From Clostridia bacterium (lineage in GTDB: Bacteria > Bacillota > Clostridia > Christensenellales > Pumilibacteraceae), in contig JAAWDP010000019.1 of assembly GCA_022793815.1 (NCBI GenBank), forward strand, positions 1-64,000: DNA of 64,000 nt, given 5' to 3'. Numbering within the stretch: the first letter of the stretch is position 1; each line of letters opens with the position of its first letter. Made by a program: the position numbers and the translations under genes. Positions 50,910-58,905 of the stretch are shown in pieces. The notes under the pieces are model-generated. The model searched no databases and was not told the origin of the DNA. It was given only the letters and a program-made list of their open reading frames with translations.

Positions 50910-53900
50910 TTATTTGTTTTGAGAAAGTTCCGCTTTCCAGCGCTGCCAGATTGCTATACCGCCCCATACCGACAGACCCGCGGCTACCACGCCGACGGCG
51001 ATGAGTATGAGAATGTAGTATGCAAACGGGTCTGCACCGACTGCCACGCCGTGAACGTAACCGTTCATTGCGTTGGAATTGACGACCGTATAAAGCACGT
51101 TGTGCATTGCCTGCTGCGCGTAGAATTTATTGGTGTCGTCTTTGAGCGCGATGTTCGAACCTCCGTACTGTTTGAGCGCGACGTCGCCGCCCGCGGCAAC
51201 CATTTGGTCTTTGTTCATGTAGCCGCCGTTGTCGTAGTCGGTGATAACCATGCCGTTAAAGCCCCATTCCTGCCGAAGCACCTGAGTGAGCAGTCTGTAA
51301 TCGCCGCCCGCCCAAGTATAGCCTATGCGGTTGAACGAGGACATTATCGCAAGACAAGCGGGAACTTCCGCGGTCTTTTCGGTATATTGTCCGTCCTTGT
51401 ACTCCCAGTATTTGATTTCGACCGTGCCGCGCTGTTCCACGCACATTTGGAAAGGCTTGAAGTAGATTTCGCGCATTGCCTGTTCGTTGCTCCACGTGGC
51501 AAGACCCGTTCTGTGACCTTCCTGGTCATTGAGAGCAAAGTGTTTGATGAACGAATACATGCCCTTTTTCGCGGTCGCCTTGACAGCCTCGACGCCCATT
51601 ACGCCGGAAATAAACGGGTCTTCGGAATAGTACTCGAAGTTTCTGCCTGCAAACGGCGTGCGGTGAATGTTCATTGCGGGAGCGTACCAACCCGAAGCCA
51701 GCACGTTTTCGCGCAGACCGTCTTCCGCGACAAGATTGCCGTGTTCGTAGGAAATCTCTTTGTTCCACGACGCCGCGATGTTGACTTCCGAAGGATAGGT
51801 TATGGAATAGGACTCGTGTCCTACCATGCTGTTCAGACCCGCGGGTCCGTCGAGGTCGATTGCCTTGGGCTTGTTGATGGACTTCGCTCCGTCCGTCTTA
51901 TAACCCGCCATGTTGATTATGGTGGTGACTTCCTTTACCGTCATGCGGCTGATAAGCGCGTCCCATGCGGGGTCGTCGAAAGCCTTGCCGCGCATATCGA
52001 TAAGTTCGAGTGTGCCTTCCTTTCCGAAGCCGTTGAATTTCTTTGCGGCGTCGGCGTCGCTCATAGGGTTGTTGGAAGCGGCGCGTCCCGCGGCGGCTAT
52101 CTTGGCTTTAATGTCGTCGCTTACGGTTTCCTGCCAAACGTATCCGTTCTTTTCGTCGACAGATGCGACCTTGGCGGTTTGCTTGCCGTGCGTGACGGGG
52201 AAAGTGCCTTCCCAGTCTTTACGCGTAAGGTACTTATCTCTTGCGATATAGTTGGACGCGTCGAAGCGGTTGGTTACTTCCACATCCTTGTTCACGTTGG
52301 ATTTCGAGTAAGTCGTCTTATCGAACTCCGGGTTGTTCCACACTCCGACGAAAGTCTTGTCGCCGGCGGCTGTCATACCGTTTGCGGTCGTCTTTTCCTT
52401 ATACGCGAGCACGTTGTTCGCCGCCGCGTGAGCATCCTCGGCGGCGGTGACGAGATAGTCGCCTTCGTCGAGTATATACGTTTTCGCCTTGACGTCGTCA
52501 TAGGAAATAAAATCGGAAACATTGATTTTTACTTCCACGTTTTCGGTCGCGTTAGGCTCGATTTTTCCCGTCTTGGCAAAACCCACCAGCGATACGGCGG
52601 ATTTTTCCACGTGGTTTTCTCTGTCGTAAGCCGTATAAGGCGCGGACACGTAAACCTGCACCGCGTCTTTGCCGGCAACGGTTCCGACGTTTTTGACGTC
52701 GACTTTAACCGTTATTTCGCCGTTGTCAGCCTTGGGCGATACGGTGAAATTGCTCCACTCGAAATTCGTATACGATTTGCCGTAGCCGAACGGATATTGC
52801 ACCGCAGCCGCGTAGTCGTAAGTTCCGACTTTCTCCTCGCCCATTACTTTGTCGAAGTAGCGGGTTTCGTAGTATTTGTAACCGACGTAAATGCCTTCGT
52901 CGTAAGATATTCCGAAACCTGCGCTCTTACCTGCGGAGTCGAGGTATTGGAAGTCGCCCATGTTCATCATCGCGGGCGACGAGAACGCGTCGTAAGCGAA
53001 CGTATCGACAAGATGTCCCGAAGGAGTAACCTTGCCGCTTATGACGTCGGCGAGAGCGTTGTAAGTTTCGCCGCCTGCGCCGGGCGCCCAAACAACCGCG
53101 CCGATGTTGGGATAGTCTTTAACCCAGCCGAGTTCGAAAGCGTTGTTCGTGTTTACCACTACAATCACATTGGTGAAATTGTCGTTGAGATATTGTATTA
53201 TGCCCAGTTCCACGGAATCGGGTTCGAGGTAGTGTTTGTCCTTATCCTCCTCTATCTTGGTATATCCGCCCATGTATCTGGGAAGGTCGCCGCCTTCGCC
53301 GCCCGTGCGCGAAAATACGAATATCGGAGTGGTGCCCTTTGCGGAATCGAGCAAGCCGCTTTGCTTCTGCATTACGTCAAGCGGACACTCGTTGATTTGC
53401 CACTGGTAGCTCTGTCCGAAGTTTATTACGCCGCCGCCGAGTTTGTAGTCTTTACCCTCGCCCTTGGTATAGAAATCCCAAAGCGTGGAATTGACTTCGT
53501 AGTTCTGCGCTTCCATTGCGGATTTGAGGTCGCCGTTTATATAGCCGACGCCCGAACCCGTGCCGCCCGCAGTCATTTTGGTGACGTTTTTGGAAAACAG
53601 GCTGACTTTGGTCTTATTCGACGCGCTGGTCGCAAGCGGCAATCCCTTGCCCGCCTCGGTTTTGTTTTCCAAAAGCACGAAACCTTCCGCACCGGCATCT
53701 CTTACGAACTTTTGTTCGTAATCGTCGAGTTCTTTTACCGATTTGAAATCGCTTTTGTTATACTCTTTGTCGAGTTTCTCGGTTTGCTCGTTGCCCGTGC
53801 CTTCGGTCTTTCTGCCTGCCGTGCCGAAGAAATCTCTCATTACGTCGTCGAACTGCGTCACCGTAACGGCGGGAAGAGCAATAGCAAACGCAATCAAAAG

Positions 53901-53975
53901 CGCAAGCAGGCTGCCGATAAGAACGGTAAACCATTTCGCACTCATCTTTTTGCGTGTCTTTTCAGTCTTTGCCAT
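50910..53975 (-). CDS. Membrane-anchored glycoside hydrolase family 3, permuted domain order
   Basis: The 1021-residue enzyme begins with a membrane segment (about 16-38), then the GH3 C-terminal domain (DAGAEGFVLLENK, WAPGAGGETYNALADVISG), a fibronectin-III-like region (PKADNGEITVKVDVKNVG, near 400), and last the TIM-barrel domain with IDLDGPAGLN, HRTPFAGRNFEYYSEDP, KHFALNDQEGHR and the nucleophile Asp913 in GMVITDYDNGGY. A second membrane segment lies at about 985-1010. The swapped order is known from Ruminococcus-type beta-glucosidases. It should remove sugars from oligosaccharides at the outer face. It is the last gene of a three-gene saccharide locus. Confidence 0.9.
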   Translation of the reverse strand: MAKTEKTRKKMSAKWFTVLIGSLLALLIAFAIALPAVTVTQFDDVMRDFFGTAGRKTEGTGNEQTEKLDKEYNKSDFKSVKELDDYEQKFVRDAGAEGFVLLENKTEAGKGLPLATSASNKTKVSLFSKNVTKMTAGGTGSGVGYINGDLKSAMEAQNYEVNSTLWDFYTKGEGKDYKLGGGVINFGQSYQWQINECPLDVMQKQSGLLDSAKGTTPIFVFSRTGGEGGDLPRYMGGYTKIEEDKDKHYLEPDSVELGIIQYLNDNFTNVIVVVNTNNAFELGWVKDYPNIGAVVWAPGAGGETYNALADVISGKVTPSGHLVDTFAYDAFSSPAMMNMGDFQYLDSAGKSAGFGISYDEGIYVGYKYYETRYFDKVMGEEKVGTYDYAAAVQYPFGYGKSYTNFEWSNFTVSPKADNGEITVKVDVKNVGTVAGKDAVQVYVSAPYTAYDRENHVEKSAVSLVGFAKTGKIEPNATENVEVKINVSDFISYDDVKAKTYILDEGDYLVTAAEDAHAAANNVLAYKEKTTANGMTAAGDKTFVGVWNNPEFDKTTYSKSNVNKDVEVTNRFDASNYIARDKYLTRKDWEGTFPVTHGKQTAKVASVDEKNGYVWQETVSDDIKAKIAAAGRAASNNPMSDADAAKKFNGFGKEGTLELIDMRGKAFDDPAWDALISRMTVKEVTTIINMAGYKTDGAKSINKPKAIDLDGPAGLNSMVGHESYSITYPSEVNIAASWNKEISYEHGNLVAEDGLRENVLASGWYAPAMNIHRTPFAGRNFEYYSEDPFISGVMGVEAVKATAKKGMYSFIKHFALNDQEGHRTGLATWSNEQAMREIYFKPFQMCVEQRGTVEIKYWEYKDGQYTEKTAEVPACLAIMSSFNRIGYTWAGGDYRLLTQVLRQEWGFNGMVITDYDNGGYMNKDQMVAAGGDVALKQYGGSNIALKDDTNKFYAQQAMHNVLYTVVNSNAMNGYVHGVAVGADPFAYYILILIAVGVVAAGLSVWGGIAIWQRWKAELSQNK

Positions 53976-54074
53976 ATTTCATTCTCCTATTCTTATTTAT
54001 AAAACCAAACTCAACGAAACCGTACCGCCGCCGTGATGTGCGGCGCGGTTTCTATGTCTTTGCTTTGTTTCGGA

Positions 54075-54815
54075 TTACATCACAGAGGACGGGAAATCCG
54101 AATTGTCTACGGGAGTATAGGAAAGTTTTGCGCTGCAATTGATAATTATCTTGTCTATGTTGATTACCGACAATCTTTCGGGCGCTACGAGAACTATCGT
54201 GTTCTCGCCCTCTACGAGGTTGATATTCGCCGTTACGGTGTCCGCAAAATTGCGATAGAAAGAAAAGTCGGTAACTTCGATGGTTTCCAATCCCGGCAAA
54301 ACTCCCGTCAATGCGACTTCCGTATCGTTCACTTTGAGTTTAACGGGCGCCTCGGCGGAGAAGTCGACTGCATCCACTCTGGTCGGCGTTTGACCGTTGT
54401 CGACTTTTGCGGAAGCGGCACGGAGTTTGAGCGTAGCCTCGCATGCTTTGGACGCGGTGATTTTCCAGGTCATGAGCGTGCCTTTGCCGTAGAAGTTGCC
54501 GACATTGGTAACTTCGGGGCCCTGCTCTTCGTCGCTGCCGGTGTATTCGGTGTTGCCCGTTTCCACTATTACTTTGACGGGCAGTTCGGATTGATACTGC
54601 GGGTCGAACATTATCATCCAACCGTTAGGCGAGTTCCAGTCATGGTCGGGCGGAACTTTACTGGCATCGAACTGCATTGACGTGCCGACGGTTATATCGG
54701 CGTTTTCGGCCTCGAACGAATAATCCTTTTCGCCGCAGCCTACGAGTGCGAACGAAGCAAATACCACCGTAAGGGCGGCAACCGCCATAGCGGTCAAAAG
54801 TTTAAACTTTTTCAT
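54075..54815 (-). CDS. Lipoprotein with CBM6/CBM35-like carbohydrate-binding domain
   Basis: The 246-residue protein has a lipoprotein signal (lipobox LVGC, Cys27) and then one beta-sandwich: YSFEAENADITVG at the start, WKITASKACEATLKLRAAS in the middle and LVEGENTIVLVAPERLSVIN with IDKIIIN at the end. This is the layout of CBM6/CBM35 modules, which bind sugars in a calcium-dependent way. Together with the esterase upstream and the GH3 downstream it likely captures the same glycan. AGGAGAAAATAG precedes the ATG. A GC-rich hairpin (about 54018-54053) follows the gene and may tune GH3 expression. Confidence 0.75.
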   Translation of the reverse strand: MKKFKLLTAMAVAALTVVFASFALVGCGEKDYSFEAENADITVGTSMQFDASKVPPDHDWNSPNGWMIMFDPQYQSELPVKVIVETGNTEYTGSDEEQGPEVTNVGNFYGKGTLMTWKITASKACEATLKLRAASAKVDNGQTPTRVDAVDFSAEAPVKLKVNDTEVALTGVLPGLETIEVTDFSFYRNFADTVTANINLVEGENTIVLVAPERLSVINIDKIIINCSAKLSYTPVDNSDFPSSVM

Positions 54816-54937
54816 AACTATTTTCTCCTATTTTTTAATCTGTATAAGTTATAAGCCGACCGAGCGCAAACGGCAAAAGAAAATACCATCACGACTCTTT
54901 TCTTTACCCGCGCCCGGCGGCTTTTAACATCTTGCTT

Positions 54938-56344
54938 TTAAGCAGCTTTCGTCTGCTCTGCGAGCCACTGCCACATATTTCCGGCAGCCGTGCACTTCGC
55001 GCTTGTTATGTCCGCAGCGGACGAAATCGTGCTGTTGTCGAACTGTTTCTTCACGTCGTCGTTGAACGCGTAAATCCATACCCAATGTCCGTCGTAGAAA
55101 CCGCTGCCCGTCCAGGACGAGGGATTGGGGTCGTCTACGCCGCGCACTTTGTCCGTGTATGTAAGATGTATATTCTGCGCGCCTGCTTGAAGCAGTCTTA
55201 TATACGTGGATTTGACGAACTTTGCGGGGTCGACGGTTCTGTCGTCCTCCGACTGCAAAAACCACATATTGTAATCTTTGATTTGCTCTATCATCTCATC
55301 GGAAATTTTCGAGTTGTTGTACGCTTCGCAAATCGGATAGAACGCCGCAAAGTAGCCGCCGTGTTCGAAAGCCATGTTCATGGTCATATAGCCGCCGTTG
55401 GAACAGCCGCCCAAGTATATTCGGTTTGTATCGACGTCGTCGTTGCTTTCGACATAAGAAGTTATCGCTTCGAACAGCGCTTCGGTGTACATGGAAACCT
55501 GTTTGTCCGCGCCGGGTTTGTCGACGTTGTTTTCGCCGTCGCCGCCGTCCATCCACATGGTGGGCGTCTGTACGGCGAGCACGTAAGCGCCCTTACACGT
55601 CGCGCTTGTAAAATAGTGCTGGATGTTTGTCGTGTTTTCGCTTGTGAGCGCGGTAACTTCGTTGCCGAGCAAAGATATGTCTATGTCGGTTCCGCCCTCG
55701 CCCATGCCGTGCAACCATATTATAAGAGGGTTTTTGCCTGCGTCGGTCTTTGCGCCTTCGGGCGAGAAAGCGGCGCGCTGCAACGTGATTTCCTTCCCGT
55801 TGTCCGTATATTTCACGGTGTCCTTATGCCAGCTTTCGGTTTGGGGGACTTTTATGTTGCTTTTGTCGGACTTGATGTTGAATTTTTTGCCGACTTCCAC
55901 GTTTGCGCCGCCCACGGTGAAAGCTTTGCGCGCGGTCAAGGTGGTGGTTATGCTCTCCGCCCATTTGTTCACGTTCTTCGTTTGGTCATACGTAAACGGG
56001 CTTGCTTCGCCGTATTTTACGGTCATTTCGAAAGCGACGTACTTGCTTTGCGAATCGGTCTTTTTGCCGTCGGCGTCACACACGTAAGCGTTTGTAACGG
56101 TACGTTTGGACGAACCGTTTTTGACCTCGAACGTATCCTTGTCCACGCCGCTTACGTTATCCGAAAATTCCACCGTTATTTTCGGTATGGCGGGTCCCCA
56201 TTCGTAGCCCATTACGGTCAGGCTTGCCGACTTTGCTTCCGCTGCGGCGGGTACGGGGTCTTTGCCGCATGCGCAGAGCATGACGCAAGCCGTAACCGCA
56301 AGCAAAGCCGCCGCTATGATTGAGGCAATCTTTTTTCTTATCAT
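54938..56344 (-). CDS. Alpha/beta-hydrolase esterase lipoprotein (CE1/PHB depolymerase-like)
   Basis: The 468-residue protein has a lipoprotein signal (LCAC, Cys26), an N-terminal Ig-like region (PKITVEFSDNVSGVDKDTF, near 54-72) and a catalytic domain from about 200 with the oxyanion LIIWLHGMGEGGTDID, the nucleophile GGCSNGGYM (Ser315), acid QSEDDRTVDP (Asp367/Asp368) and His420 (DGHWVW). This set matches feruloyl/acetyl-xylan esterases and related depolymerases that strip side groups from plant polymers. AAAGGAGAT precedes the ATG. It leads the saccharide operon, behind a promoter with putative LytTR sites. Confidence 0.87.
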   Translation of the reverse strand: MIRKKIASIIAAALLAVTACVMLCACGKDPVPAAAEAKSASLTVMGYEWGPAIPKITVEFSDNVSGVDKDTFEVKNGSSKRTVTNAYVCDADGKKTDSQSKYVAFEMTVKYGEASPFTYDQTKNVNKWAESITTTLTARKAFTVGGANVEVGKKFNIKSDKSNIKVPQTESWHKDTVKYTDNGKEITLQRAAFSPEGAKTDAGKNPLIIWLHGMGEGGTDIDISLLGNEVTALTSENTTNIQHYFTSATCKGAYVLAVQTPTMWMDGGDGENNVDKPGADKQVSMYTEALFEAITSYVESNDDVDTNRIYLGGCSNGGYMTMNMAFEHGGYFAAFYPICEAYNNSKISDEMIEQIKDYNMWFLQSEDDRTVDPAKFVKSTYIRLLQAGAQNIHLTYTDKVRGVDDPNPSSWTGSGFYDGHWVWIYAFNDDVKKQFDNSTISSAADITSAKCTAAGNMWQWLAEQTKAA

Positions 56345-56427
56345 AGTCCTTATCTCCTTTTTACTTCGGATTTTGCGGAAAGCGCATGCAAAAAAACAAC
56401 AATTGCGCCATCCGTTTTTGCAAGCAG

Positions 56428-56495
56428 ATTATACAAAAAAAGAGCAACCCTTTTCAATAGAGTTGCCCTAAACTTGCGATTTACGGCGTAAATTT
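56428..56495 (-). promoter_or_regulatory. Promoter with putative LytTR direct repeats before the esterase operon
   Basis: TTGAAA (56452-56457) and TATAAT (56428-56433) on the minus strand are 18 bases apart. Upstream, TAAACTT (469-475) and TAAATTT (489-495) on the plus strand are direct repeats 20 bases apart, the spacing expected for LytTR dimers. The same -35 context (TCTATTGAAAAG) and TAAACTT repeats occur before the LytTR regulator's own gene. Confidence 0.55.
56434..56469 (-). terminator. Terminator of the two-component operon
   Basis: GCAAC/GTTGC arms (56444-56448, 56462-56466) extended by further pairs, followed on the minus strand by seven T. The loop contains the -35 box of the downstream promoter. 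Confidence 0.55.
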
Positions 56496-56516
56496 ACCGC
56501 GCATGTCTTTTTTCGT

Positions 56517-57869
56517 TCAACCGACGTCTTTCAGCTCCTGCGCCTCTTTCGCGTCGGGAACGGGAAGCATTATTTTAAGGCGGTACACGTCACAGTCCGC
56601 GCTTACGAACATTTCGCCGCCGTATTTTTGAGTCAGCGTTTTCATGCTTTTCATACCGTAGCCGTGATTTACCCTGTCTGCGCTGGACGTGAGCGGCAGT
56701 CCGTCTTTGAACCGTATCTGTCCGTCGAAATAGTTTTCTATCTGTATTATCAGCATATCGCCGATACGCCTTACCGTGAAATCTATCACCCTGCGCGATT
56801 TGTCGCTCACTTTTTCGACGGCTTCTATCGCGTTGGAAAACATATTGCCGAACAGCGTATATAATTCGCTTGCACGCATGAACGACAGCGATTTACCGTC
56901 CGCCATGCACGACAGATTTATTTCGCTTTTTTGGCACTGCATGCTTTTTTCCGTGAGAATAACGTCGAGAGGAATACAGCCCGTACTTACTCGCGCGTCG
57001 TAGAGCTTGACGGCTTTTTCCATTTCTTCGAGTTCTTCCTCGGAAATGCCGTCGCCTGCGCGAAGTCCTTTGATTCGGTGTTTAAGGTCGTGACACTTGA
57101 TGTTCACGATGTCCATGCTCTGTTTGGAAATCTCGTACTGGCGTTTGTCGTTGCGCCACATCTGCCTTATGACCTCTATATCCTGTCTGAGTCCGAGGTT
57201 TTCCAGCATGCCCGACTGCAACGATAATATAAACACGCAGCACAGAAACGAGAATACGAAATTTATCGTCAGCAGCATCATGTGATGCCAATAGTAATTA
57301 TTCGTCCAGGAACACAAAAGCACAGTGACGCTGAGCGTGAGCGCGGATATGAGCAGAATGTTGCGGCTGTGCAGACGCGCGAGCGAATATTTTTTGATAC
57401 GGCGCGCGAACAGGAAGAACACGGCGACGTATACCGCTATCAGCGCGATATTGCTTATAATTTCGGACGCCCATTTCCAACCTACAAGTTCGGCAAGCCG
57501 CCAGACGAGTCCGTTTATTTCTGCTATGCTGTAAAGACGGTACGCCATGTTCTGGGCGGTGTACGCAGCCACGCCGCAAAAGAGCAGAGTGCCTATTTTT
57601 TCGTCGAAGCACTGCCATAGCACAAGCAGCGTGATTGAAAACATCACAATATACATTGCCGAGCCGAACAGAAAATGCGGCACGAGCGCCATAAGCACCG
57701 AGACCAAAAATGCGGCGGCGGCGCAAAGGGTCAGACCCGAAACCAGCCGCACAATAAAAAATTTGCGGCGTTTGAGTCCGAAAACGAATATGCCTTCGGC
57801 AATCACTATCTGAAACAGAAACGGCAGCAGCGAATAGAGGTAATGCGCGAGCGCGAGGTCGAAATTCAT
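56517..57869 (-). CDS. Sensor histidine kinase, AgrC/GHKL type
   Basis: The 450-residue protein has about six N-terminal membrane segments (to about 215), a coiled linker and a GHKL kinase part: the H-box is MDIVNIKCHDLKHRIKGLR (near 255, His of CHDLKH), then N-box LYTLFGNMFSNAIEAVEKV and the G-box HGYGMKSMKTLTQKYGGEM. This is the AgrC/VirS-like class that signals to LytTR regulators. It overlaps the regulator gene by four bases. No AgrB/AgrD signal genes are nearby, so it may sense something other than a cyclic peptide, perhaps a saccharide signal given its neighbours. Confidence 0.9.
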   Translation of the reverse strand: MNFDLALAHYLYSLLPFLFQIVIAEGIFVFGLKRRKFFIVRLVSGLTLCAAAAFLVSVLMALVPHFLFGSAMYIVMFSITLLVLWQCFDEKIGTLLFCGVAAYTAQNMAYRLYSIAEINGLVWRLAELVGWKWASEIISNIALIAVYVAVFFLFARRIKKYSLARLHSRNILLISALTLSVTVLLCSWTNNYYWHHMMLLTINFVFSFLCCVFILSLQSGMLENLGLRQDIEVIRQMWRNDKRQYEISKQSMDIVNIKCHDLKHRIKGLRAGDGISEEELEEMEKAVKLYDARVSTGCIPLDVILTEKSMQCQKSEINLSCMADGKSLSFMRASELYTLFGNMFSNAIEAVEKVSDKSRRVIDFTVRRIGDMLIIQIENYFDGQIRFKDGLPLTSSADRVNHGYGMKSMKTLTQKYGGEMFVSADCDVYRLKIMLPVPDAKEAQELKDVG

Positions 57870-58582
57870 TCTAAGCGTCCCCCCCCCGTGAAAATATCCA
57901 TGAGCGCTTCCACAAACGCCCTGCGTTTGGGGTGGCTTATTTTCAGCACGTGACCGCCTACGTCCACCTCGTTGCCTTTGACTTTATTCACGTAGCGGCT
58001 GTTCACGAGGTAACAGCTGTTGCAGCGCAGAAATCCGCAGCCGGCAAGGCGTTTTTCCGCCTCGCTGAGCGTTCCGCGCGCTTCTATCTCTTCGTCGACC
58101 AACTGGTATTTTACTTTGTGTCCCATAACTTCCACATACACGAGCTTATCCGTGGATATGCGGCAGAAGCCGCTGTTTACGGGAACAAGCACGCTGCGCG
58201 TTTCCTTTGCGCGCGCCACGTTCACCGCCTTTTTGAGCTTGAGCGAAAAATCGGCGTAGGACACGGGTTTGAGTATGAAATCGAGAGCCGCGACCTCGTA
58301 GCCTTTCTGCGCATACTGCGCCATTTTGGTAACGAAAATGAGCGTCACGCAATCGTCCTGGGCACGAAGCGAACGCGCACAATCAAGACCCCCGATTCCC
58401 GGAAGGTCTATATCCATAAAAACAATAGAGAAGTACGAATGTTTATAGGCTTTCAGAAATTCTTCCGCGCTGCGGTAGCGCGTCGTATCCAGCTTTATTC
58501 CCTTGTCCTCACCGTAGCGGCGAAGGTATTTCAAAAGTACTTCCGCTTCTTTCGAATCGTCTTCGACCAAAGCGATGTTCAT
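57866..58582 (-). CDS. LytTR-family response regulator
   Basis: The ATG at 58582 behind GGGAGGGG gives 238 residues. The receiver domain shows VEDD (6-9), Asp57 in IVFMDIDLPGIGG and the Lys in LIFVTKMAQ; the LytTR DNA-binding domain spans about 140-230 (YVEVMGHKVKYQLVD, CGFLRCNSCYLVNSRYVNKV). It should bind direct repeats of about 9 bases. Its 3' end includes a run of nine G (57879-57887), eleven bases before the kinase start, so replication slippage would alter the tail and coupling. Confidence 0.9.
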   Translation of the reverse strand: MNIALVEDDSKEAEVLLKYLRRYGEDKGIKLDTTRYRSAEEFLKAYKHSYFSIVFMDIDLPGIGGLDCARSLRAQDDCVTLIFVTKMAQYAQKGYEVAALDFILKPVSYADFSLKLKKAVNVARAKETRSVLVPVNSGFCRISTDKLVYVEVMGHKVKYQLVDEEIEARGTLSEAEKRLAGCGFLRCNSCYLVNSRYVNKVKGNEVDVGGHVLKISHPKRRAFVEALMDIFTGGGRLE

Positions 58583-58608
58583 ATATGTAATCCCCTCCCT
58601 TTTATGCA

Positions 58609-58686
58609 ATTATATCATATATACATTCTCTTTTCAATAGAAAACCGAAAATTTGTCGCAAACTTGCCGTTTTGCGGCATAAACTT
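58609..58686 (-). promoter_or_regulatory. Promoter with putative LytTR direct repeats (autoregulation)
   Basis: TTGAAA (58632-58637) and TATAAT (58609-58614) on the minus strand are 17 bases apart. CAAACTT (659-665) and TAAACTT (680-686) are direct repeats 21 bases apart; a further AAATTT lies at 58649-58654. The layout matches that upstream of the esterase operon with a shift of about one helical turn. Confidence 0.6.
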
Positions 58687-58720
58687 ACGAAAAACAGATG
58701 AAAACAGCGTTTTATAAGGC

Positions 58721-58750
58721 GCAGACCCCTCGGCTGCGCTCGGGGGTGAC
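58721..58750. repeat. Dispersed short repeat (family E)
   Basis: GCAGACCCCTCGGCTGCGCT then CGGGGGTGAC, related to the copies at 11931, 44593 and 48689. The rest of this 320-base gap holds the two promoters and purine-rich sequence without a gene. Confidence 0.5.
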
Positions 58751-58869
58751 AGGAAAAAAATACGGAGTGATAAAAAAGAGGGCAAGATATGATAAAAATA
58801 CGGTAGGACGGAAAAAGGGCTGAAAGAAAAGAATACGGGAAAAACAATAGTGGCGAGAAAGCGGAAAAG

Positions 58870-58899
58870 TTGATTTTGCGGACACAAACGTGCTATAAT
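58870..58899 (+). promoter_or_regulatory. Promoter for a predicted leaderless dinB mRNA
   Basis: TTGATT (58870-58875) and TATAAT (58894-58899) are 18 bases apart. AAATAT is all that separates the -10 box from the ATG at 58906, and no Shine-Dalgarno sequence is present. Confidence 0.75.
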
Positions 58900-58905
58900 A
58901 AATAT

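Noticed and set aside
50919..54002. A plus-strand open frame of about 1027 codons lying fully opposite the GH3 gene
   Set aside because: It lacks a ribosome binding site and any known domain; it exists because the GH3 gene rarely uses TTA, CTA and TCA codons in that register. The GH3 protein has all family motifs.
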